Below, in pieces: positions 1-6,319 of a stretch of 14,170 nt of DNA. The position numbers and the translations under genes are program-made. The stretch comes from an uncultured Acidobacteriota bacterium (GTDB taxonomy: Bacteria > Acidobacteriota > Terriglobia > Bryobacterales > Bryobacteraceae): NCBI GenBank assembly GCA_937952345.1, contig CALFYN010000681.1, positions 1-14,170 of the forward strand. The letters run 5' to 3'. The notes beneath the pieces were generated by a model that saw only the letters and a program-made list of their open reading frames with translations, was not told the origin of the DNA and ran no database searches. Position 1 is the stretch's first letter, and every line of letters begins with the position of its first letter.

Positions 1-31
1 GTACAACGGAGACTGGTTTGAACAGAGACAT
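1..31 (-). CDS. 5' end of an unidentified gene running off the left edge
   Basis: On the minus strand an ATG at 31-29 opens a frame reading MSLFKPVSVV before the window ends. A Shine-Dalgarno-like GAGGA (complement of 39-43) sits 7 nt upstream. Upstream of that lie the 32-bp operator palindrome and a TTGACA-N17-TAGCGT promoter on the same strand. This spacing of promoter, operator, RBS and ATG is the main reason to believe in the gene. Ten codons are too few to name a product. As the likely regulon member next to the strongest operator it could be a transporter, an outer-membrane receptor or another enzyme, but that is a guess. Confidence 0.5.
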   Translation of the reverse strand, partial: MSLFKPVSVV

Positions 32-38
32 GCGACTA

Positions 39-70
39 TCCTCATTGAGAAAACGTTTTCTCAATGAGGA
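39..70. promoter_or_regulatory. 32-bp perfect palindromic operator (O1) of LacI-family type
   Basis: Bases 39-70 are a perfect inverted repeat centred on the CpG at 54/55. The core GAGAAAACGTTTTCTC occupies 47-62, and the arms extend eight more bases on each side. LacI-family dimers bind palindromes with a central CpG into which hinge-helix leucines insert, and the core resembles the PurR/CcpA class of sites. It lies between the -10 box (71-76, minus) and the ATG at 31, so bound protein would cover the transcription start. It is the best copy of the motif found five times in the window. Confidence 0.85.
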
Positions 71-99
71 ACGCTATCACCCGCAAACGTCGCTGTCAA
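71..99 (-). promoter_or_regulatory. Promoter of the left-edge gene
   Basis: On the minus strand TTGACA (complement of 94-99, in the extended context CTTGACAGCG) is followed after 17 bp by TAGCGT (complement of 71-76). The -35 is a perfect sigma-70 match and the -10 is weak (3/6). The TTGACAGC extension also occurs in the promoters at 6242 and 13453. Operator O1 begins immediately downstream. Confidence 0.6.
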
Positions 100-239
100 G
101 CCAAAACCACACTTCCGCTGGGATTCTGTAACGCTCCCGTGTCCGTCGTTCCTTCATACACGCTATGGACTTCACTGGCGCTGTGGCCTCAGTGTCGTGG
201 TTGCGCGATAACGATTTTCTTCCTGCGAGTGCCTGAGCC

Positions 240-1493
240 TCACAGCGAGATCAGGTTACTCCGGCTGCGTTCCAGTGCGTCGCGATCGATTTCAATCCCC
301 AGTCCCGGGCCAGTCGGCACTGCCATCATGCCGTCCGATGGATCCACTTCGATCCGTTTGGTGGTCAGGTCCCAGGCCGGGCTTTCGTGCGGCAGGTGCA
401 TCTCAAACAGTGCCGGAGGCGGGTTCAGCGCGGTGGATACCGGGGGAAAGCCGGCGGTCCAATGCATCTCCGAAACAATCCGCAAGGGCGTTCCCCAACT
501 GTGCGGCATGAGGCGGACGCGATTGAGCCAGCAGGCGTAGGTCAGCGTCTTGCCGCCAGTGAAGCCGCACTCGCTGATGTCGGGTTGCACGATGTCCACC
601 GCCTTGCGCTGAACGTAGTTCTCAATCAGCCAGTCAATGGAGAGGAACTCGCCGCTGGCGAGTGGAATCCGCAGCACCTGCTTCAGGCGGGCGTAGCCGT
701 CGAGATCGTACTTGTTGATGGGCTCCTCCCAGAATTCCAGGTTCAACTCTTCCAACTGCCGCCCGAGCATCACCGCGGTGCCGCTATCGTAGACCCCGGA
801 AGTGCCGGAGTCGATTCCCAGCTTGACTTCGTCGCCGATCGCCTTGCGCACTGCACGCAAGACTTTCACATCGGTCAACGGATCGTAGCCGGTCTTCACT
901 TTTGCCGCACGGAACCCGACGGTGCGGGTCCAATGCCGTAGTTCGTCGGCGAAGCCCTTCTCCAGATCCGGCCAGTCTTTACGGTATCCGGCCGAGGCAT
1001 AGGGCATGACACGTTTGCGGTAACGCTTTCCCAGGATTTCCGATACCGGCTTGCCGAGCGCCTTGCCAACGATGTCCCACAGTGCCACATCTAACCCGCC
1101 GGGGCTCACGGCATCGCGCGGCATGCTGTGGAAAGGAGCGCGCGCGGCCTCGTAGATCTCCCGGAAAATCGCTTCCACCTCGAACGGAGACCGCCCAATC
1201 ACCAGGGCACGGTTCTGTCGCAGCACTTCCCCTCCCCAGTTGCCGTCGCCCCAACCGGTGATGCCGGCGTCGGTGCTGACTTCAATGACGGATGCGCCCA
1301 CCGACGGACTGCCACTGCGGCAGCACCAGCCGATCGGTTCCTTGAGCTTATGAGTGAGCTGATGCACTTTGATGCCCGTGATGCGGATTTTCGGTACGGG
1401 CACCTCCGCCGCGGCCAGGGAATGGAGAAGCGGCTGCGGAGCCAGCAAGGCCGCCCCAGCGGCCATACCCTTCAGAAACGCTCTTCGTTGCAT
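240..1493 (-). CDS. Tat-exported enolase-superfamily (mandelate racemase/muconate lactonizing type) sugar-acid dehydratase
   Basis: A 417-residue protein that begins MQRRAFLKGMAAGAALLAPQ, a twin-arginine signal, so it probably acts outside the cytoplasm. The enolase-superfamily active site is visible in order: K198-V-K200 at the end of the second barrel strand, metal ligands at D228 (GIDSG), the EEP at 256-258 and E292 (ASGE), then the D305 (QPDISECG) and H331 (MPHSWG) dyad typical of the MR subgroup. Family members with this set abstract the proton alpha to a carboxylate and dehydrate acid sugars such as galactonate or rhamnonate. The exact substrate cannot be read. The start is supported by AAGGA 7 nt before the ATG. 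The gene follows GH127 by 18 bp and is surely co-transcribed, suggesting it processes an acid sugar released from the same polymer. Export is unusual for this superfamily, which is normally cytoplasmic. Confidence 0.9.
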   Translation of the reverse strand: MQRRAFLKGMAAGAALLAPQPLLHSLAAAEVPVPKIRITGIKVHQLTHKLKEPIGWCCRSGSPSVGASVIEVSTDAGITGWGDGNWGGEVLRQNRALVIGRSPFEVEAIFREIYEAARAPFHSMPRDAVSPGGLDVALWDIVGKALGKPVSEILGKRYRKRVMPYASAGYRKDWPDLEKGFADELRHWTRTVGFRAAKVKTGYDPLTDVKVLRAVRKAIGDEVKLGIDSGTSGVYDSGTAVMLGRQLEELNLEFWEEPINKYDLDGYARLKQVLRIPLASGEFLSIDWLIENYVQRKAVDIVQPDISECGFTGGKTLTYACWLNRVRLMPHSWGTPLRIVSEMHWTAGFPPVSTALNPPPALFEMHLPHESPAWDLTTKRIEVDPSDGMMAVPTGPGLGIEIDRDALERSRSNLISL

Positions 1494-1511
1494 TGCGATA
1501 TCCTTTCGAAA

Positions 1512-3611
1512 TCAGTCGACCGGAAGCCAGATGCGAAAATAATCACCCTTGCGATTCAATCGGGCGTAGTACGGAATGAGAGCAGCGGGCACTGCGATAC
1601 CGCGCCGCGCTTGGACCGTGTGCCGGTCCGTGAACCGCGCTTTGCGGTAGAGACGATTGTCGGACTCATCATAGACTAACTTCGGCTCCGCCGAAGACTC
1701 TCCACCCATTAAGAGTGTTCCGGTGAGTTTCGAAACACCGCCCAGTTCGCCAGTGGATACCGGTTTGAAGTTTGCCGTTGCGGGAAGCCGCAGCGATTCC
1801 AGGGTGACGCCCTCCGGCAGGTCGTCCTGCTCCAGGCAGTAGACGATCGGCCCGCGCATGATGGCGACCTTGTCGCGGTTGTCGGTGATGCGCGAGTGGG
1901 CGGCCATAAGCCGGACCGGCATGGGCAGTTCGATCTCAACCGTGTCGCCGGCCTTCCAGGTGCGGCGGATGCGGTGGTACGAGCCAGGCAGGACGTCGTC
2001 TTCCCTGCGCGTCCCATTGACCGAAACAGGCACGTCGTTCTCGACCCACCCGGGAATCCGTAACAGCAGGTCGAAGGGAACAGGGCGTTGCACGCGGGCG
2101 AACGTCAAGCGCACTTTTCCATCCCACGGATAGGCAGACGACTGGCGGAGTTCCACGTCGCCGGCGCCGGGAATCGGAAGGCTGGCGGTATTTTCGCCAT
2201 AAAGATTCACCCAGAGCCCTTCCCGGTTGGCGCTGCAGGCCATCTCCGCCGAGAGAGCGATGGCGCGCATCACTTTGGGCGGGCAGCAGGCGCAGGTCTG
2301 AATATGGACTCGTTTCCACGTGTAGTGAGAGGAATTGTCGAAGTTCGGGTCGGCCTCCCGCCTGCGCTTTGCGCCGCGCAGTTGCTCTTGCGGATTGGCG
2401 TAGAAAAAGTTCGCCTGATCCACGCTGACACAACCAAGAACCCCGTTCATCAGGGCCCGCTCGGCGGCGTCCATGTAGACGGCCTTTCCCGTGAGGCGGA
2501 ACATGAGGTACATCCACTCCATGTACAGTGAGATGGCGCAACTCTCGCAGTAAGAGTGATCGTTCGGTAGATCGTATTCCTCACCGACCGCCTCCATTAT
2601 GCGTTCCCCCGTGTAAGTAGCTCCATTCACCTGCAGGTTTGGGCGCTGCCCTGTCATCACCGGAGCCACGGCGCCAGTCAAGTAGATCTTCCGCGATAGC
2701 AGGTTGTCGGCTAGCCGCTCCAGTGCTTCCAGCAGTGCTGGTTCTCCCGTGATGGCGGCCAGCATTGTGTTGGCACGCAGCATGTTTGACGTTTGCGTCC
2801 CATGCCCGAAGATCTCTCGGGACTGCCGCAGCGGCGGCCCGAAGATCGTGCGAGCGCCGGAACTGGAGCGCTGCAGCGCGTGGAGAAACCGTTCCTCTTC
2901 GGTCCTCTGGTAGTGCAGCGCGAATGCGAAAGCCGCCGGACCGCCCATCCCATAGCCTCGCGCCGCGGCGTCGGGGAGTTGCGACTGTTCGAGGAACTGC
3001 GACAATGCCTTCCCGGCGACAGCCAGCAGTCCATTCTCACCGGTCGCGCGATTGTGGGACAACGCGCAGGCGTACAGGTGCGCCACGTTGTACGGGATGC
3101 CGCCCTGAAAGCTCCCCTGCGCCTGGCGCCGCGAACGCTCAAAGCGGTTCCAGATCGCGGCCGTGGCGGGGTCCAGTTCCTTCAGTGAGGTCCATGTGTC
3201 GATAAGGCCGTCCTCCCGTTGCAAGCGGGCAATAAGGGACGCCCAGTGGTCGAGTTTCTCCCGGAGGTAGGAATCCGGCTGATGCGCATAGAGCCGGGCG
3301 GTGGTATCAAGCACAAAGTAGCAGTCGCCGTCGGACCAGAACCGTCCCACCGCGCCCCCTACCTCGATTCCCGCGGCGCGGCGGAAATTCAGCATACTGG
3401 CGCCGTTGAGCGGACTGAGGAACGAACCGTCGATCACGCCCGGAAGCTGAATATGACGGAGGCGATGCATGCAGTCTCGCCAGAATCCGCCCGTCCATCG
3501 AACGCCGCTCAGTGGAGAATCCTGTGGGATCCGGGCGCGCGCCGGTTGGGCAGCGGTGGAAGAGGGAGGGAGGGAGAGCAGCGGCAGTGCACAGAAGGAT
3601 CTTCTGTTCAT
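1512..3611 (-). CDS. Glycoside hydrolase family 127-like protein (beta-L-arabinofuranosidase fold), exported
   Basis: A 699-residue protein from the ATG at 3611. It is preceded by a GGTGAT Shine-Dalgarno sequence at 5 nt spacing and by operator O2. The open frame continues upstream to 3872, but that part overlaps the promoter region and has unconserved-looking composition, so 3611 is preferred. The N-terminus MNRRSFCALPLLSLPPSSTA looks like a short Tat/Sec signal. The GH127 zinc-thiolate site is recognisable: E356 and C358 in the CESC motif, and C442-C443 in CACCPPK, corresponding to Glu338, Cys340, Cys417 and Cys418 of Bifidobacterium HypBA1. GEEYDLPN just before CESC also fits the family. 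Known GH127 activities include beta-L-arabinofuranosidase and, in marine carrageenan loci, 3,6-anhydro-D-galactosidase. The substrate here is undetermined. It is the first gene of a two-gene operon with the MR-type dehydratase. Confidence 0.88.
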   Translation of the reverse strand: MNRRSFCALPLLSLPPSSTAAQPARARIPQDSPLSGVRWTGGFWRDCMHRLRHIQLPGVIDGSFLSPLNGASMLNFRRAAGIEVGGAVGRFWSDGDCYFVLDTTARLYAHQPDSYLREKLDHWASLIARLQREDGLIDTWTSLKELDPATAAIWNRFERSRRQAQGSFQGGIPYNVAHLYACALSHNRATGENGLLAVAGKALSQFLEQSQLPDAAARGYGMGGPAAFAFALHYQRTEEERFLHALQRSSSGARTIFGPPLRQSREIFGHGTQTSNMLRANTMLAAITGEPALLEALERLADNLLSRKIYLTGAVAPVMTGQRPNLQVNGATYTGERIMEAVGEEYDLPNDHSYCESCAISLYMEWMYLMFRLTGKAVYMDAAERALMNGVLGCVSVDQANFFYANPQEQLRGAKRRREADPNFDNSSHYTWKRVHIQTCACCPPKVMRAIALSAEMACSANREGLWVNLYGENTASLPIPGAGDVELRQSSAYPWDGKVRLTFARVQRPVPFDLLLRIPGWVENDVPVSVNGTRREDDVLPGSYHRIRRTWKAGDTVEIELPMPVRLMAAHSRITDNRDKVAIMRGPIVYCLEQDDLPEGVTLESLRLPATANFKPVSTGELGGVSKLTGTLLMGGESSAEPKLVYDESDNRLYRKARFTDRHTVQARRGIAVPAALIPYYARLNRKGDYFRIWLPVD

Positions 3612-3627
3612 CGAATGATCACCCCAT

Positions 3628-3643
3628 GGAATAACGTTTTCTC
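3628..3643. promoter_or_regulatory. LacI-type operator O2 upstream of the GH127 gene
   Basis: GGAATAACGTTTTCTC matches the window consensus GAGAAAACGTTTTCTC at 13 of 16 positions. The half-site nearer the GH127 promoter is perfect. It lies between the minus-strand -10 (3650-3655) and the GH127 RBS, where bound repressor would block initiation. Confidence 0.7.
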
Positions 3644-3649
3644 GCCCAG

Positions 3650-3679
3650 AAACTATCACCTCTTGCCGCTGCGTGTCAA
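3650..3679 (-). promoter_or_regulatory. Promoter of the GH127-dehydratase operon
   Basis: On the minus strand TTGACA (complement of 3674-3679) is followed after 18 bp by TAGTTT (complement of 3650-3655). The same -10 hexamer follows the TTGACA at 6242. The position fits a start of transcription within or just ahead of operator O2. Confidence 0.6.
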
Positions 3680-3718
3680 TACGGGCAGAGCCCCGCCTGG
3701 ATTTCCCCGCAGCCGCCA

Positions 3719-3748
3719 TTGACACCTCTGGCGGCACACTGCCAGAAT
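3719..3748 (+). promoter_or_regulatory. Promoter of the sulfatase-lacI operon
   Basis: TTGACA at 3719-3724, an 18-bp spacer, then CAGAAT at 3743-3748 (4/6 to TATAAT). It diverges from the GH127 promoter; the two -35 boxes are about 40 bp apart. Operator-like O3 begins 3 bp after the -10. Confidence 0.5.
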
Positions 3749-3751
3749 TGT

Positions 3752-3767
3752 GCGAAATCGTTGTCTG
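3752..3767. promoter_or_regulatory. Degenerate LacI-type operator O3 upstream of sulfatase 1 and lacI
   Basis: GCGAAATCGTTGTCTG matches the window consensus at 12 of 16 positions (13 of 16 to the reverse complement of O5) and keeps the central CpG. It starts 3 bp after the proposed -10, almost the same placement as O5 relative to its promoter. A weaker site is plausible for a promoter that drives the regulator itself. Confidence 0.5.
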
Positions 3768-3780
3768 TTGGAGAACTACC

Positions 3781-5145
3781 TTGAAGCGAAGATTGTTTCT
3801 TGCCTCTGCTCCCGCGTTCGTGAAGCACCTAAGCGGATCTCCCGGCGACCGCCCGAATATTATCTGGGTCATCTGCGAGGATCTTGGCGTTGAATTGTCG
3901 TGCTACGGCCGCAAGGATGTGCGGACTCCGAACATGGATGCGCTGGCCGAGCGTGGAACGCTCTTTGAGAATGCCCACTCGCCTTGCCCGGTGTGTTCTC
4001 CAAGCCGGTCCGCCTTCCATGTCGGCCTCTACCAGACTACGACGGGCACACAGCACCATCGCAGCCACCGCGGCGACCATTACCGGCTGCCTGATGGGAC
4101 GCGGACCATCATGGACCGGCTGAGAGACGCCGGTTACTTCACCTGCAATGTCGGTGCCTTCGCCCCAGGCCTCAAAGGCGCCCGCAAGACGGATTTTAAT
4201 TTCGAGGTGGACCGGACCTTCGACGGCGACCATTGGAGCCAGCGCAAGGCGGGGCAGCCCGCGTTCATAGAAGTCAATTTCAGCGAAGCGCATAAAGGGC
4301 CGGCATTCTTCGAAGCCCGCAGGCAGAAGCGGCTGGTCGATCCGTCAAAAGTGGAACTCCCCCCCTACTTTCCGGATCACCCGATCATCCGCGATGAGTT
4401 CGCCAACTACCTGGATGCGGTGCAACTCGGCGATTACAAAATCGGCAGATTGATGGAGTCGCTGGAGCGCGACAAGATGCTCGATAACAGCATTCTGTTC
4501 TTCTTCGGGGACAACGGGCGCTGCCTCATTCGCGGGAAACAGTGGCTCTACGAGACCGGAACCCACGTACCCCTGATCGTCCAGCGCCGGGGTGCAGGCA
4601 GCAGGGCCGATGCCGGAAAGCGGCGGACCGACCTCTGCACGCTTCTGGATGTGACCGCCACATCTTTGACTGCCGCCGGAGTCACCCTGCCCGATCCATG
4701 TCACGGCCAGGACCTCTTCGGCAATCAGCCACCCAGGGAGTTTGTCGTCACCGCGCGCGACCGCTGCGGCGAACAGCGGGACCGCATCCGGGCCGTCCGC
4801 GGCAACCGCTTTCGCTACATTCGCAACTTCATGCCGGAGAAGCCGTATACGCAATTCAACAACTACATCTCGACCTTCTACGTCACACTGCACATCATGA
4901 AGCAGATGGACCAGGCTGGCCTGTTGAACGACGCGCAGAAAACGTTCATGGTCACCCGCAAGCAGGATGAGGAGTTCTATGACCTGCGCAACGATCCGCA
5001 CGAGATTCGAAACCTTGCCGGCGTGCCGGAATTCGCTTCCGAGCTGCGGCGTCACAGTGCCTATCTGGACCTGTGGATGAAGTCCACCGGCGACCGGGGC
5101 GGGATTCCCGAGACCGCGGAAGAGTACGATAAGTATCGAGGCTAA
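3781..5145 (+). CDS. S1-family (formylglycine-dependent) sulfatase 1
   Basis: A 454-residue protein hydrolysing a sulfate ester. A TTG start at 3781 is chosen because GGAG lies 7 nt upstream and the frame then reads KRRLFLASAPAFV, an export-type N-terminus. The longer open frame from 3673 would run through the promoter and operator. The alkaline-phosphatase-fold metal site begins at IIWVICEDLG, with Glu where many sulfatases have the first Asp. The C-S-P-S-R motif (C72 to R76) carries the Cys converted to formylglycine, and GDNG (D244-N245) supplies later metal ligands. CEDLG recalls the branch with N-sulfoglucosamine sulfohydrolase-like enzymes, but no S1 subfamily is assigned. It lies 6 bp ahead of the lacI gene. 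A sulfated polysaccharide or oligosaccharide is the likely substrate. Confidence 0.9.
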   Translation: MKRRLFLASAPAFVKHLSGSPGDRPNIIWVICEDLGVELSCYGRKDVRTPNMDALAERGTLFENAHSPCPVCSPSRSAFHVGLYQTTTGTQHHRSHRGDHYRLPDGTRTIMDRLRDAGYFTCNVGAFAPGLKGARKTDFNFEVDRTFDGDHWSQRKAGQPAFIEVNFSEAHKGPAFFEARRQKRLVDPSKVELPPYFPDHPIIRDEFANYLDAVQLGDYKIGRLMESLERDKMLDNSILFFFGDNGRCLIRGKQWLYETGTHVPLIVQRRGAGSRADAGKRRTDLCTLLDVTATSLTAAGVTLPDPCHGQDLFGNQPPREFVVTARDRCGEQRDRIRAVRGNRFRYIRNFMPEKPYTQFNNYISTFYVTLHIMKQMDQAGLLNDAQKTFMVTRKQDEEFYDLRNDPHEIRNLAGVPEFASELRRHSAYLDLWMKSTGDRGGIPETAEEYDKYRG

Positions 5146-5151
5146 CCGTTA

Positions 5152-6213
5152 GTGCCAAAACGTCGTTCCACGCCGGAAGAAACGTCCCTCAGCGAAATCA
5201 CCATCAAAGACGTAGCCTTGGCGGCAGGCGTCTCGGTGGCCACGGTGTCCAAGGCGCTGCGCGGGGCAGACCGCGTGAGCGGCGAGACGCGCAAGCGCAT
5301 CGCCGCACTGGCCGCAAGAATGGGGTTCCGCGCCAATAACGCCGCGCGTTCGCTCGTTACCAAGCGCAGCTATCTTTTAGGACTGGTTACTGCTTCGATT
5401 ACCAACAACTTCTCGGCGCAGGTGTATGAAGGCGCCGATAGCTACGCCGCTGAGAAGGGGTACGGTATTTTGCTGTGCGTCACCGAAGACAACTATCGCA
5501 AGGAGCGCCAGGCACTCGAGCGGCTGCGCCTGGAAGTACGGGCCGATGGTGCGATCGCCGTGCCCGCCCCGGCGCCGGCCGGCAAGTCGATCTTCTATGA
5601 GCCGTCTGTCGCCTCCTGGCCCTATGTGTTCGTGACCCGGCACTTCCCCGACCTCACATCAGACCGTGTCCTGTGCGATGACCTGAAGGGTGGAATGCTG
5701 TTGACGCGCCATCTCCTCGATTTGGGTCACCGCCGAATCGCCTTCGTCTACGACTCCCTGCACGCCGGTTGCAGCCATGTCCTCGGCCGCCGGCAGGGTT
5801 ACCAGGCGGCGCTCGCCGAGGCCGGGATCAAGCCTGACCCCGAACTCATGATCGCGCTCGACGTGGACTCCCCCGCGGAGACTTCCCATGCGCTGATGGC
5901 CCAACTGGAGGCCAAGGGTGTAACGGCGGTCTTCGGGCATGTCGATCGGACAGCCGTCCGGGTCATGCAACTGGCGCGAGAGGCGGGCATTGATGTGCCA
6001 GGCCGGCTCTCCATCGTCGGCTTCGGCAACCTGAATATCTCAGAACTGGTCAGTCCTCCGCTCACCACTGCCGACTACGCCCCGCGAGAGATGGGGCGGC
6101 TGGCGGCGCGGATTCTGATTGATCGGCTGGAGCGCCCATCGACGGCACGGCACCAGATTGTCATGGAACCACACCTGGTGGATCGGGCTTCGACAGCGAA
6201 GGCGCGCAAGTGA
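5152..6213 (+). CDS. LacI-family transcriptional regulator
   Basis: A 353-residue regulator starting at GTG 5152, only 6 bp after the sulfatase stop, so translation is probably coupled. Residues 16-37 (ITIKDVALAAGVSVATVSKAL) form the LacI helix-turn-helix, with SVATVSKAL as recognition helix. The hinge helix is around NNAARSLVT (62-70), where L68 is placed to insert at an operator's central CpG. Residues from about 73 (SYLLGLVT) onward are a periplasmic-binding-protein-like effector domain ending in the usual PPLTTADYAPREMGRLAARIL segment. Family knowledge predicts a dimer binding a CpG-centred palindrome and released by a sugar. Five such palindromes lie at the promoters in this window, including that of its own operon, so it is the presumptive local repressor. 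The effector is unknown and is probably a breakdown product of the target glycan. Confidence 0.93.
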   Translation: MPKRRSTPEETSLSEITIKDVALAAGVSVATVSKALRGADRVSGETRKRIAALAARMGFRANNAARSLVTKRSYLLGLVTASITNNFSAQVYEGADSYAAEKGYGILLCVTEDNYRKERQALERLRLEVRADGAIAVPAPAPAGKSIFYEPSVASWPYVFVTRHFPDLTSDRVLCDDLKGGMLLTRHLLDLGHRRIAFVYDSLHAGCSHVLGRRQGYQAALAEAGIKPDPELMIALDVDSPAETSHALMAQLEAKGVTAVFGHVDRTAVRVMQLAREAGIDVPGRLSIVGFGNLNISELVSPPLTTADYAPREMGRLAARILIDRLERPSTARHQIVMEPHLVDRASTAKARK

Positions 6214-6241
6214 TAGGCGCGCTCAAGGCACAGGTTGGGGG

Positions 6242-6270
6242 TTGACAGCGGGTAGGCGGGGTAGTAGTTT
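6242..6270 (+). promoter_or_regulatory. Promoter of the 6320-13428 operon
   Basis: TTGACA at 6242-6247 in the context TTGACAGCG, a 17-bp spacer, then TAGTTT at 6265-6270. The -35 and its GC extension match the left-edge and 13453 promoters. The -10 matches that of the GH127 promoter. No Rho-independent terminator is evident between the lacI stop (6213) and this promoter. Confidence 0.6.
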
Positions 6271-6284
6271 CAAACTATACAGTC

Positions 6285-6300
6285 GAGAGAACGTTTTCGC
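6285..6300. promoter_or_regulatory. LacI-type operator O4 at the second plus-strand operon
   Basis: GAGAGAACGTTTTCGC matches the window consensus at 14 of 16 positions with the central CpG. It lies 14 bp downstream of the -10 and 19 bp ahead of the ATG at 6320. This is slightly further into the transcript than at the other promoters. Confidence 0.78.
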
Positions 6301-6319
6301 AAAGCGCTGACGAGTCCCC

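Noticed and set aside
130..239. Possible terminator hairpin after the dehydratase gene
   Set aside because: Only a 5-bp stem with internal mismatches (about 168-190) and no U-run on the minus strand; not enough to call a terminator.
64..540. 158-codon plus-strand open frame at the left
   Set aside because: It starts inside the operator palindrome, runs antisense through the dehydratase 3' end, and has no RBS or recognisable domain.
3612..3872. N-terminal extension of the GH127 frame up to 3872
   Set aside because: It overlaps both divergent promoters and operators O2/O3, has no family-like sequence, and a good RBS plus signal peptide mark the ATG at 3611.
4936..4951. Operator-like CAGAAAACGTTCATGG inside sulfatase 1
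   Set aside because: Only one half-site matches well, the bases are ordinary codons (CAG AAA ACG TTC ATG), and it is not near a promoter.
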